Origin: Leptasterias polaris
Taxonomy: Eukaryota > Echinodermata > Asteroidea > Forcipulatida > Asteriidae
Length of the DNA: 64,000 nt
Assembly: GCA_037783415.1 (NCBI GenBank)
Contig: JAZGTN010000236.1
Span: 186,001 to 250,000 of the forward strand
Direction of reading: 5' to 3'
In this document: one piece after another, positions 1-13,700 of the stretch
How the letters are laid out: each line of letters begins with the position of its first letter
Numbering within the stretch: the first letter of the stretch is position 1
The notes under the pieces: generated by a model
The model's input: only the letters and a program-made list of their open reading frames with translations
Database searches by the model: none
What the model was told of the DNA's origin: nothing
Program-made: the position numbers and the translations under genes

Positions 1-115
1 AGATATCGATAAGAGAAGGGGGGGTGCCTCGGTGTTTCTGACATAGTTCGCTGCAGGTTGCACCACATCATCTAGTTAACCATAACAAAGTGCTATATAA
101 ATGCCTCTCTCAAAA
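1..115 (+). repeat. SINE 3' fragment
   Basis: GATAAGAGAAGGGG..GGTGTTTCTG..GCACCACATCATCTAG..GTGCTATATAAATG parallels the body and end of the SINE family at 8945 and 51888, with diverged sequence. The left part is cut by the window edge. Confidence 0.5.
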
Positions 116-247
116 AAAATGTACATCTAACAAATAGCTCAATCTTTATACCTATTGTAAAATAAATTAGCGCCTTGATACGCACGTCAGATGTGAAAAG
201 GAGCTTTGTAAGAACTGCATTTTGTTATTAACATTAATGCAAGTAAA

Positions 248-323
248 AGTTCATGGCCTGACGTTCGGACCCTGCAGAGTCTTTCTCTAAGGCTGCTAGG
301 GTCCAAATGTCAGGCCATGAACT
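248..323. repeat. foldback element, 26-bp arms
   Basis: Arms AGTTCATGGCCTGAC... and ...GTCAGGCCATGAACT pair over about 26 bp with a few mismatches around a 24-bp loop. It would form a hairpin in MOV10 intronic RNA. It is probably a small dispersed MITE. Confidence 0.7.
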
Positions 324-913
324 GTTTTTTCATTTACAACCTAGGTTCTTTTGGTTTGTAAGCAGCTTGCAACAGCTACTTCTATTTTCTAGTGAATATT
401 ATTATTATGCATCTAAAAACCAGCATTTTTAATCTTGTTGGTGGAGGGTTGGGATCAACATTACAACCTCTTTTCAACCATAGGTCTGTAGACAGCCTCT
501 GTCTTTTCACAAATATTTTCATGGTAAATGTGCTACCAGTGTTACCGACCTGGTTCCTCCTATCAGGATGTTTGAGCGTGAAACCAGGCTTTCTCATTGT
601 TTTCACCCATACACTTTAGCTTTGCTGATATGTAGAACAACACCATTACAACAGCTTTATTCCTCATGCTGCATCTCTTTGGAACTCCTTGCTGTTTTCC
701 TCCATCCTACAATCTAGAATGTTCTTAAGAGGAATAACATTTCCTATCTTTAGTTCCCCCAAGTTATTTTCATCTTAAATGTTTTCTTCTTGTAGCCCTT
801 TACCAAAAGTGGCTTTCAGTCTTGTTTGGAAAAACTTGATAAATTAAAAAAAAAAACTAAAAAAACAATGTCCGTGAGAAATCCAAATCCGCCTTGCACA
901 GTCTTTATCATAC

Positions 914-1087
914 CTTGAGAGTTTCATCCACTGTCCTCCAGTCTCTACTTGTTGCATTTATTCTGAGGAGGGAGGTCTTATCTATTGGTGTTCCTGCACC
1001 ACTGAGCAGACGTTTTGCAATCAGATCAGTGGCACTGTTGGAAGGACCACAGGCAAGGATGTGACACTCAGGCAAAGCATTGTATAT
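914..1087 (-). CDS. MOV10: MOV10 exon with helicase motif Ia (last exon seen)
   Basis: Acceptor TTGTTGCAG at 1088 and donor CAAG/GTATGA at 913. Encodes [20 protein letters not shown] and ends ...[10 protein letters not shown], equivalent to human HILACAPSNSGADLLCQRL. It ends in phase 0. No further exon is recognised between 1 and 913. Confidence 0.92.
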
Positions 1088-1767
1088 CTGCAACAAAATC
1101 AATATTTAGGACAGTGAGGGATTGTTTTTTGTTTTCACTACAATATTTCTTCCATGCCATCAGTCACTACAATCGGGAAAAAACAAAAAACTTTTGCATG
1201 GTGCGATCATAGAGCAAGGAAGTTCCTTGCTCTATGGTGCGATCATCCAATAAATCTGCTTCATCACATCATGAAACATACAAAGTCTTTAATATATGTA
1301 CATACCTGCTTAATGGCCTCAACCATGGTAACAGTCTTGCCAGTGCCTGGTGGTCCAAAGATCAGATAAGGTGCAGGACGGGAGGAGCCTTTTACGATAT
1401 GTTGGATGGCTCTTATCTGCTCTGCGTTGCTTGAAAGCTTCCTGTCAAAAAGCTGTTTTGCAAACGCACTGCAAGAATGTTTTATTAATCAGAAAATTAC
1501 ACTCAGACCAACTCCCTCTCTTCATAAAGACAAACTGTCACAAAAACATGTAACTGTTTGCAAAAGGTTTACAATGTAACAACCTTTCTTTGAAGAAGTT
1601 GTGACTCCAAACAGAGCTTTATTTAAACCACCAAACCAACAGCTGTTTGAAAGGAAATGTACATCATATTTTGAGAAAGAAACTCATTCTGATCCTTTAG
1701 TTGTCAATAAACACAACATTTATTTATATATTTGTTTATTTATTAATTTATTTGTTTATTTACTCAT

Positions 1768-1798
<31 letters not shown>

Positions 1799-4700
1799 GT
1801 TATTTATTAATTTCAGACAGCACACAAGCAATACCCCAAAAAACAAAAAACTACAAAAGATAAGCCTGGGGACAAAAAAAAACAAAAAACAAAAAAAACT
1901 AAAACACTTTCTCAAAGCAATCCAGACAATAACAAAACTACAAAAGGTCTGACAAGATCAATCACACATTAATAGTTTTAAAAAACAGAAGATAAAATAT
2001 AAAAATATACAGAAAATTCATAAAAACTCTCAAGGCAGTTAAGTACATGATTGAAGATTGCGCCTAAAATGCCATGATGGGGAAACCTGTTCGTTAAGTC
2101 TCAACCACCAAAAGCCAACCAACACATAATATCACAGATAGAAACCTATAAGAGCCTTTCAAAATAATTGGTGTGCATGAATTCTTTTGAGAAAAAGCAA
2201 AAAACACTTCTTGTTTTGTCAGGGGTTTGGTGCACATTCATTTTGACCTTATTTCAATTATTGCATTCGAGAAAGGTAATTCTAATTGTGTGGGTCTTCC
2301 ATTGCTGTTTCATCTACAGTAATTCAGAAAGAAGTACTGGTATGAGCTTAATAATCAGCAAGCTTTCAGAAAGAAGTACTGGTATGAGCTTAATAATCAG
2401 CAAGCTTTCAGAAAGAAGTACTGGTATGAGCTTAATAATCAGCAAGCTTTCAGAAAGAAGTACTGGTATGAGCTTAATAATCAGCAAGCTTTCAGAAAGA
2501 AGTACTGGTATGAGCTTAATAATCAGCAAGCTTTCAGAAAGAAGTACTGGTATGAGCTTAATAATCAGCAAGCTTTCAGAAAGAAGTACTGGTATGAGCT
2601 TAATAATCAGGAAGCTTTCAGAAAGAAGTACTGGTATGAGCTTAATAATCAGCAAGCTTTCAGAAAGAAGTACTGGTAGGCCTATGAGCTTAATAATCAG
2701 CAAGCTTTCAGATTGGAGCTAATACATGTAGTTGTTTCCCCCATCATTACCAATCATGTACACTAACTCCTTCACAGACAAGATCATTACAGTATCCTCA
2801 TAAAAAACAAAACATCCTTTTTTAAATCTTTTAAAAACCTCCTAAACATAGTCTTCACTTCTGTCCCTCCATTACAACTGTTGAAGCTATTTTTTAAGGC
2901 CATTTTAAAGAGATTTTACATGTTCTACTAAATAGTTCAGACACTTTATTTTAGTTGAAGTTTGTTTCAACAGCATACGCGCGTGTACATGTCCAAGCTT
3001 TATGATCACTCTATTGTTGATCGCGAGAGTGGTGGAAGTTCTAGCTGGTATTTTGAGCAAAAGTGATCTCATCATCACCAGACACACTTGCTATGTCTAT
3101 CAATGAGATATCTGCTCTAGAATACAGGGAACTCCTACCACCTAAGTAGCCTGTGGATTTTCTGCAGGACTTGGAAAAGCACCAAGCAGTGCTGATCACA
3201 CAACGCTGTCAGTATAAAACCAAAGTAATAATTGTACTTCCAATCCAATACAGTACCTTGTATCTTCCTTTATTTCGCACAGAGGCACTTTAGACTCTTG
3301 GTCGGTGGACTTTGGGAAGAGAACTGGCTCCATGTGGTACTTAAATGCCTCCTCCACAGCAAAATGCTGACGACGAAGTGGGAACCGGTTGAAGGTGAAC
3401 TCAATATCATATTTTGTCCCATTGATGTGTCTACTCACAAATCTAAAAATAAAAATCAGGTAAAGAGAAGACATATTTTGTTGAAACATTAAACAAAATT
3501 GGAAGATGTCTCGTGTGAGCCAAAAGATTTTCCAAATTAAACCTTAAATGTTGAATTAAGACCACCTTTGTATTTTTGTCAATCATAAAAAGCTTCATTC
3601 AAAGGAGATGCAATACAAAACAAAAAGTTAGTCAAAGCAAGCACTAACAATGCCCCTGCATATATTATTGATGATCTTCTCAAACCATACCATCATCCTC
3701 ACAAACTCCGGTCTTACAATTCTAACCTCCTTATTGAGCCCATATCCAAGTATTCATGGGGAGATAGATCTTTACCAAATTACCAGCACAAGTAAAATCA
3801 TCTGGTTTTTTAGACCAATCAAAAATACAAACTAAAGACCCATCTTTTCAATCAAGTATTTAAGTAAATGTTTTGTTTTTACATTAGGAAGTGTGCTTTT
3901 TAAAATCATATTTTAAAATTTTAATTATTTACTATAAATTGTATTCTGGATTTCTTCAAAGCTTAAGCCTACAAGTTTCCATTTTGGTTATTGAAAATAT
4001 CTATGTTATTGTTTGTATTATTATTATTATTATACTCAGACAATAACAAAATGCAATAATATTAAACAATGTATTATGCCATGTGACCCTAACACAAGTT
4101 TAGTGAAGTGCAGCTTTGGCGTAGGTTTGAAGTGTACACCAAAAGTACACCACAATCTAAATTGGTGTAGTGTTCCAATAACTTCAGCACTGAAACTACA
4201 CTATACATTAATTACAATATTCACAAGCTTCAAGGCTGTCCAAGTTTTATGTTTACTAACGAGAACTGACTATTACTACTAGTGCATTTTGGTGCATTGA
4301 GGATGTGGTGATCGTATAAGTGGGGGAAACTTGGTCTCGCTGTCAGTCGGGTTTTAGTATTTTGAGCAAAAGCGACATCATTAGTGTGGACTACTATTAG
4401 CGATGAAGAAATCTTACAGCATTTTCCTCAAATTCAAACAGGGATTTTGATTTTGTGAGAAAAAACACATTTTCATGAAGTCCAAGCATTCTGGATTTTT
4501 TTCTTCTTCTAGATTTCTAAAAAAAAACACACACACTTCTATCACTCTATAGAGTAAGTTCCGTTAATTTTACTCAGCTAAATTAGTTGGTGTGAATGCA
4601 AACAAAATAACAAAACCGATATTTTACCATGCAAAGCCTCAAAGTATAACAAATTTGACAGCGTGAAACATATTATCTTCAAGCATATTTGAATCCTCAA

Positions 4701-7700
4701 TCCTGATTGGCCGATCCATAGCAACAAGAGTGTAATAGCTATATTGCATGAGCCATATCAAACCCTGTTCTAGACGAGTGGTTCTAACTCCGGGTATTGT
4801 GCAATTTTAAGCTGAACATCAACATAATTTTTTTTATCACTATGCACATTGGTGGAATACAGAAAATAGGGTGTGTCTGCATCTCATATCTAACTCAGCC
4901 TCGTTGGATGTGGGATGCAGAAGTGCTATAATTTGCGTATTCCACTCATTCTTATGTGATAACTAATATAACTAACATATCTTACTCTTTCTTAAAACCG
5001 AGGACCAGTTCTTCCAGTTCCACACGATGGACGTATCCCGTGTATTTTTTACCATTCTGCTGGTATCGATCAGCCGGGTAACGAGCAAAAAGATGATCGC
5101 CTTTGAGAACCGAAGGACGATTCTCTGCAAGGCCTAGGACCTGCAGAGGAAGGAGTTAAGATTTATTGCAACTGAGAAACATTTCATTAGTCGCCCAACA
5201 GAAGTACATAAGGCTTTGTCAACTGAGCCCACTTCCATAAAGCTAATTCATTTAGCACAAACATTTGCTTGGCAAAAACAGTTTTGGAAGCAGAACCAGT
5301 TTGCAAGCCTAAATACTATAAACTTATCATTGTTGTAACTATAGTCTGCCACTTATTTCTTTGCTTAACAAAGACACCTGCTTAGCCTGATTTATCTGCG
5401 GCACAGTTTATGAAAATGGGAGCTGCTGGAAAGGCTCTGCATAACTTTCATACAAAAACAGAGTCAAATAAATAGGTGATATACTACTAACGAAATTCAA
5501 ATATTTAAGTTATTCTAAAGAAAAAGACACTAAGAAGATGACTTACTTTAAGTCGCAAGAATTTTCCGTCCTTTTTCATGAAGGTCCCCTCCAAGTCATA
5601 TCTACAGATGTCCACCTCCATCTGCTTCTCTTCAATGTGAAGCAGATCTGACAGTTTGTCTACATAGTTATCCCATTTCAGAGGCATCTCATAAGTATTT
5701 CGCCTGAAAACATTTATCAAGTAATAACCACATAGTAAACTGACTGGGTAAATTTTAAACAATTTTGGATTAAACAAAGAAAAATCGACTAAGCGGGACT
5801 TGAACCTGCGACCTCAAGATGAATATGCCGGTACACAAAACTGAGCTTATTTAGCAGTAATGTTGGTGGTCTCACAATTTTGATAATTTTCTTTGTTTGA
5901 GGGTGCCAGTCAGAACCATTCAACTTGTAACCGCCGTGTAGCCTGGGATCACACCCAAGTTTACAATTTATTCTGGGAAGTGGCAGCAGAGGGATCACTT
6001 ATTGCAGCCGCTTCCCAGGTTTTAACATAAACTTGGGTGTGATCCCAAATATTTTGTGAACACGCAGTATCTAAAGAACATATGATTTTATCCGATCAAA
6101 CACATCCCCTTTTTAAACACTTTGTTTAATAGATCCGGTCTTAGACGTTTTGTTCCTCGTACAAACCTCAATCGCTACAGGCAATCCTTTGTCCCCCAAC
6201 TTCATTCATTAACTGTACACATCAGCTGTACAAGTACGTAAATAGGGGTACTTATACTTATACTTGGTTTGTTCACTGCCGGTTTTCCCTTTCATTGTAA
6301 AACTTTGTAAATTTGTTCGTATTAAGTAAACAAATTATTTGAGTGTGTATATTTCTGTCCTTTTTATCTGTGTAACGTTGCTAAACTAATGTTTTTAACT
6401 AAATGAATGTTCTATTCTTATGTGCCAATGCAAACAAAATTTCTGTAGATATGATGCGGATAATAAATTCTACATTCTAGTTCTAATTCTTTGCTCAATC
6501 AAATCATCCCTTTTCAAAAACAAAGAGTTATCGTATGCCACAAGTAGCAGCCAAAAATGGCTTCATGTAGCAATTTTAGACTAGAACAAAACCATATATT
6601 ACTCTTTATCATCTTCATCATCATCAGGTCGCCCAATGTAGCGGAGCCGATGTGGTATGTAGTATTGCTTCAGCTCTCCCATCACTAGCTTACTCTTGTT
6701 GGAGCTGACATTGTGAAAAAGAGAAAGGTTACGATTTGAGTAATTGTCAGACAGTGTAGCACCTGATCATGGTACATGTGGTGATGGCAAATATGTTGGT
6801 GTGTTTCCATTTATCCAAAGTCTAGTCAAACTCTGCATTATACTCTGATTTGCTTTGAACAAGTTGGTTATTTTATTTGCTTAATCAAAATGAGTTTGAA
6901 TAGGCAAGGGACTCAAAGTGAAATTTTTGTTAAAATCAAACCAGTTTTGAAAAAGAAATTTACAGCTTTGAAGTATCATAATTTGAGTGTTAAAAAGTGA
7001 AGACAACTGAACCATGAGCTATTATTATGTCAATATGATGTAATGTGGTCTTAGACAATTGATATGTTGAGAAATACATGCCTTATAATAATATAATAAT
7101 AGCTTACCTTGGTGGACGTTCACCATCCACAATCTCCCCCCATAGCTCCTTCATTGTTTTTCTCTTGGGGCGTTCGTATGGTATGGTAGGAGGTAGGTCT
7201 TTTGCTACCTCACTCACCACTTCAATCTTCAGAAAGCGCAAAATCTGAAAAGCCTTTTTGAATCAACGAAATAGATTTTATGATTTTTATTTTATTAAAA
7301 ATATATTGAAGGAAAATAGACAAGATTTGGGAAATACAGGTGGATATTAAATGAGTGGAATAATTGTTCATATACTTGAAAGTCCACAATTTCATTCCTC
7401 CTCTTATTTAAAATCTGGACTTTCAAGATTAAAAACTAGAGCTAAATGATATATTTTATAAGCTTCTATGTACTAATTTCAATGTTTCGATGGGAAGGAG
7501 GTACCTTTTTTTCCTTGTCAAGCTTAAAGGCCAAGAGAAGCGGGCTTTGGAGAACCGTGAGTGAATCTGTCACGACACTGACCTTCAAACTGAACTGCAT
7601 CCCTAAAGTCAGGAACAAAATGCAGAAAAGTACAATCCTTCAAAAGGTAAAGAAAGGTTTGTGTGAATGGCAAAAATACACACATTTCTAATGCACAACA

Positions 7701-10700
7701 TGATTTAGTTTCCCTCTAAACACAGTGTGAAGTATAAGCACTGAATATAATACTCAGTTCTTTTTTTATTCAAGCAGAAACAAAATCTACAGACACCTCA
7801 GTTGGAATTGTTAGGGCAGAAATACTATTTTAAGGTAGGGTCGTAGTTTGATAAAAAATAAGGTTTTTATTATTGCCACAATTAAAAGACTGCAGTGTTT
7901 GAAACTTGGAAAAATTGAATGGGCTGCCAATTGATCTTGTACATATCTATGAACAATAAGCCATTTGTACATTTCTATTTGAAAATATGACACAAAGATC
8001 TCAAAGACAAGGTACAAGATAGGTAGTTATTAAAAACAACATTGATAAATTTCCATCTAAAAGCTCACTAGTTATAAAATCATAACTAGTCATAACTAAA
8101 ATACACATCAAAATTTAAAATATATAATTAAGACTACTAGCAATGCATTTTTTTGTTTTTTGTTTCTTTACTTAAATGTAACTGTTATATCTGGTGAAAT
8201 TTGCACAGGTTGATTGGATGCAGGTGTTTATTAAAAATCACAGGACTTACTCTTTATACACTTTGACAGAGTCTGGGCAGCCATCTTTAGCCCTTTTTTA
8301 CAGTAACAAGTCAATTCTAAGGAAATAAAACTCCCTTCACATTTGATGCAAATTAGCACTCAGGTGCGCAAACCCTGGATTATCTTGCTTTAACCTACTC
8401 TCAGGAGTTTGCCAGGGTTTGAAGAGTGACTCCCACAAGGCCAACCAAAATTCCCTGAGAGTTTGCTGGAAATTTGTCTTGTATTAAAAGGGGAGCTGTT
8501 TATTTTTACTTGTTTGGTCAACATTTGAATATATGTGGCATGTTGAGGTCTAGCAGTCAAGTACTCTAGACTCAATATTTAAATTGTTTTACATATATTT
8601 TCTTAATTAGACAGGGAAAGAGCTACAATTTTGGCTTGTAACTATCAAAAAGGTTCTGTAGAATGGTATCTGGACAATATTTGGCCATCAATTTATTTTA
8701 GTATAAATCTACCAAATGATAACAAACATTTCTGTCCTTGTTACAAACATAAACCTTGAAGATTTACCTCCTCTGATTCTTAAATACTCATTCATTTACC
8801 TTTGTTCCACAATCCTCATGTGCCTTTGAATGTACACAGACAAAAATATATGACAACATATACTTCATTTTGTTATTGTTATCCCATGTTCCCCTCCTGT
8901 GTCACACTTCTGTGCCCATTAGCGTGGAATTACCCATTTCCAAGGCTTGTTATAGTCGAGCGGTCATGCAAGCCCTCTGGACTCAAGCTCTGGTGTTTCT
9001 GAGCAGAGTGTGGGTTCCAGTCCTGGTCTTGACACTTGTGTCCGGAACCATGAAGTTGCTTCGTCCAATTGGATGGGACGTAAAGCCATAGGTCCCATGC
9101 ATGTAAAAGAACTCAGTATATTTATTGCCCCAGTGTTTTATGGTAAAATTGGCTGCACATTGCACCACACACAGCACCTTGTAAACCATTGTATGGTGCT
9201 ATGTATTTTGATCACATAGTTCCGCATACCTTGTAGAAAAAATAATAAATTCTTTAAGATACCCTCAAGTGTTATAAAGTGCTATGTTTAGAACTGCTGC
9301 GTACTATTACTTGGTTACCTGGCATCAGAAGTCCATCTTGCACAGACTGGTTGATGGTGATGTCTGGTTGTCGTTTCAACATTACCCAGGCTAGGAATTG
9401 TACTGCATCAGACACACTGAATAAAACATTAACAAAAGTGCAACAATATTTAGTAATGGTGACTGCATTGCGATGGCTAACTGAAATTGGTAAACCTTGT
9501 CAGAGTGACATTTCAAACTAACATTCTGTCTTAATGAAGATTGCTAGGGCATGATGTTGATGACTGTGCATTCAGCTTCGTCTATCCTTCCTTGGGAATC
9601 AGCAAGATTTAAATTTCTAAAAAGGTTCAAATTGAAAACTTTTTGTTATTTTATCTTTTTGGTATCGAAGCAAAGGAACATTTCATCCTAACTCTAGGCC
9701 AGAAGATACCTGTGTAGGAAAAGGTGACACATAATATCCTTTAACATGTGGGAGGAAAACCCAATTCCGCAGCTAAGGACTGAAAACCTAATCCACATGC
9801 AAGGCTTAAGTCCAGGGTGGGATTTTTGAACCAGGGTGAAAGGCTAGGAATGAAACCAACAAGCTAATAAAACCTGATCCACTGATCAGCAGGATTATTT
9901 ATGTAGGTGTGCAACTCCAAAGTACAAGCAAAACAGTGGGGTAAATTTGGGCACAGCAAAAAGGAGTACTAAATTGCAAAAAAAGGAGCAAAAAGGGAAC
10001 TTTTTATCTGCCAAATCAACCCCTCTACCAGGCTTAACCAAAGAGTACCCATACACCAATGGTTACAAATATTTACCTGTTATTTTTGATGGTAATGTTG
10101 AATTCTTTTTTGCAGTTTCTTTCCATAGTGAGTTCTATAACTCCATCCCCATCGTAGTACTCGCAGGTAACTGTGATACCTTTACGACTCTCAATCAACT
10201 CAGGCCCATAAAAGTAAAGAAAAATAGAGTTGAATTGTGAAACAAGTGATGTGTGAATGGTGAGGAAAATAAGAACCAACTATCAATACCAAACTTGCGG
10301 GTACAACCATGTGTAAAATCTCTTTGAGGAGGAGTGTTGGCTCTGAAAAGAGCTGTAATCTCAGCAATTCGCACTGTACACTCTGCTCTTCCGGAGATCC
10401 AAAGCGTGTGTCTTTGGCAGACCAAAGACAAAAAATCCTTAAATTTGTTCACTGTTTTCAAACATTGAGTTTCTCAACAATTATTGCATTTTAAGCAAAA
10501 AAAAATTAAAGGGAGTTTTCCACCATGATTATCTTCATACCATGTATAGTGTGTGCAAATCTTTGAACATTAATATTTTACTCTTACCAATGTATGCACA
10601 CCCTTTAAGTGGCTTACAGTACGTGCAGTAAAAGAATTAAACCAAGTGTTTGATCAGAAAGTTAAGGGGACACACTGGCTGCGTCGGGCTATTTGGGCTA

Positions 10701-13700
10701 CAAAATAGGCCAAAACACGACTCCAAATGAGGTCTCCTTGGAATGGAGAAGTTTCTGAAAGAAACGTTTAAATGTTGCCCCTTTTCAAGCATTTTTGAAA
10801 AAAACGAAGGCCACATGGGTTATTTGAACCACAGTTTGGCTTGGATAACTCTTGTGATCTTCGGAGTTAGTTTTTACTTCCAGCCGTATAAAAATTAATT
10901 ACTGCACCAAATTTAACTCTGTTTTTTTTTTACAATTATTGTTTAGAATTTGACCCCCCAAAAGTACGCATTTAAATTATGGATACAAGTTGTAAATTAA
11001 ATATAAGTTATAAGAAATCAAGCTTAACATTTTTTTTCAGAGAGTAGGAGCAACAGAAGCGTGTTTTACAGTGCACAGAGTGGCGGCTAGCAACACGTAA
11101 AACAGGGGCAAACGTGTAGCTGGCGGGCAGAGTGGCTCGGTGGGGCTAACACAACGGAAACCCCCCAAGCCAAGAAATAGCAGTTTACTGGAAGCTCATG
11201 AACAAGTGGGAGGGGTAGCCAGACCACAAACTACATTTCTACATGGTTTGTCAGTTGCTACACATCGCTGATCGAATTTGCTGGCAACATTTTGATGCTC
11301 TGTGTATGTTCCTTCCCACAATTTGTACAGAATTTCTTGGTAATTAAAAAAAGAATTATATTGTCAATACAGAGGGTACCACTTTTGTTATATTTAGGGG
11401 TTAAATAGTTTAGGGGCTCCCCGTACCAAAAATAAAACCTGGTCGTCGCAACAACCGACGGGAAGATGGCGGGTTACGATCGCATTTCATCTACCCTTGG
11501 CAATGCAAAAGTAGTAGGCCCAGTGTGAATTTTTATTGTATCAGTCCACTTTGGATTTATTATGTTTCTGGTCTTTTTGTTTTTGTTCTACCATATTTTG
11601 GGTTTGTTTCTTTGTGTTTTGGTGGGTCGACCTTTGAATGTCGAAGGAACATAGATTGGAATGACGCCATACATTTAGGGGCTTGTGTCGGTAATTGCAG
11701 TCTACTTGCAACATTGTGCAGCTATGTCCCATAAATTTGACACTTGCAAATCCTGCAATGGCTGGTAAAGCGTATATGCTGACCTTTGACTGCTTTTTTA
11801 TTTCCCGATCATTTCTCGTTAATAACGTGATATTTTTGTGTTTAAAAATTATAAAAACCATCTAGAAACAATTGTCTATGATTCTACATTACTAAATTAG
11901 GTAAACAGTTAACCGATGTATCCCTTTAATAATAATTGAACAGTAAGGCATCAAGGTTGAATAACCACTTCTTTTTTCCTGAGTTATCGATAAACAATCA
12001 TATTTCCTTTACAAAGTACCTCTGCATCTTCATACACTTGTAGTGCATCTGCTGAAGATGTTTTTTCCCTCTAAGATGTTCTCTTAAACTTTCAATAGAA
12101 GTTCCTTGCACATTGCAGTCTGCACAGAAGAAAGGGTGCCCACCACTTGTACGGGGTGATGCAACTTTTGTGGCCTCTGCCTGTAGATCCAGGAGGAGTA
12201 GTTGCGCTTTACTAAACTGACCCGTGGCAAAGTTTGGAATGATCACTTGGTTATTCTCTCCAGTGACCTTCACTTTACCTTTCATCCGAAGCGTGTAGAT
12301 GATGCGACTAAAAGAACATCCTAGGGGAATACAGAAAATACTAAATATCTGCTGTTACAGTTAGAGGTAGGGTCACAGAACAAGTGCAAGTACTAAACAA
12401 ATTACTGACAATAAAAGCTTACTTAGTGAAAAACACTGCAGATGTTGGATAGTAAACTATTTTGAGAATGGAATCCTTTCGAAGTAATATGGTTCTGGAT
12501 TTGTTCACAAAAAAACATTTGAATCTGAGAAATGATCATTACTGAGGGTTGCATGGTATCCATTTGCAAATGCTGCGGCCAGAGATGCAGTTGTTACTCA
12601 CTGTCACCTCGCTGAATGTGGATGGATTGAATGACGTTCTTGTGAAAGTACTGTGACAGTTTTGGGGTTTTTTTTTTCAAGTTACTGTATTCAGCTGAAA
12701 CTTTCATACGTGACTTAGCTTTTATTGTATCTTTCTTTATCATTTTGGCTATAAATCAGCATTACATTGACAAAAACCAATCTCTGACCCTACCTTTAAA
12801 GGGAAAAGAACACACACACAAAATCAGAGAAGTAAATATATTCCAATCGTCAATTTTTAACTGTCTTGTCACAGTGAAAAGAACACGAAAGTATGTTCCA
12901 ATATATTTTATACTCTACAGACCTGTAACATATTGTTGTTTTTTATTGTTTTTAGTTTGTTTTCAGTGTTTTTTATTTTGGCGAGGGCCCGTAGTGCTTT
13001 GTATCTTACATGATACCATTGTTGATAACTTTTTTTTTTACTTCTCTGCTCAATGAACATACTGTATATATGCATGCTCAGCGGCCCATAGAAGTGTCTT
13101 TATGGGCACCTCCGCAGTATCACCAATTTTCCAAACTTATTCTTTATTTTAGCTCCATTATAAACTCTATTATCTGTTATTCTCCCAATAAATTTAAACT
13201 GATAGTGATATTTGATGCTATGGGAAAAAAAATTGAAGTTAAAGTTGAATAGAATCTGTATTCAGACTGTTGGCGTGGTCATTCATATAATCACTAGCTT
13301 GCACACAAAGTGTCAGTATTGTCAACTACTCAATATGTTAAGTGGAACTACATTTTTCCTCCCAAACCATCCCGCTCTACTCTTGTCAGCTAGCTACAGT
13401 CAGTGGCGTAACTAAACATGTGCATTTGGGGGGGGGGGGGGGGGGGGGGCAGGTAGGGCTTTATAAACAAATAATTACAATGAGTGTTAGTTGACATACT
13501 GGACTATGCATTTTTGTATTACATTGCTGATGGTCCGCATGCCTAACCGCAGCACTCACAAATAGGAAATATTACAAATTCCGATCGCACTCCATTTTTA
13601 TTTCATTATTAGTGATTGGTTGGTAAAGGTCAAAGATTGATTTGAATAATAGTATTATTTTTTTTTTTCTTCAAATGGTTTTGTACAGTTCCTTGGTATT

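Noticed and set aside
382..606. Possible next MOV10 exon
   Set aside because: The minus-strand ORF shows no helicase motif and no similarity to the segment expected after motif Ia.
2168..2722. 184-codon ORF with 14-residue repeats
   Set aside because: Product of the 42-bp array; the opposite strand is equally open. Intronic.
8250..8285. Extra MOV10 exon ending at a GTAAGT
   Set aside because: The only upstream AG gives a tiny exon, and the flanking exons already join in phase without it.
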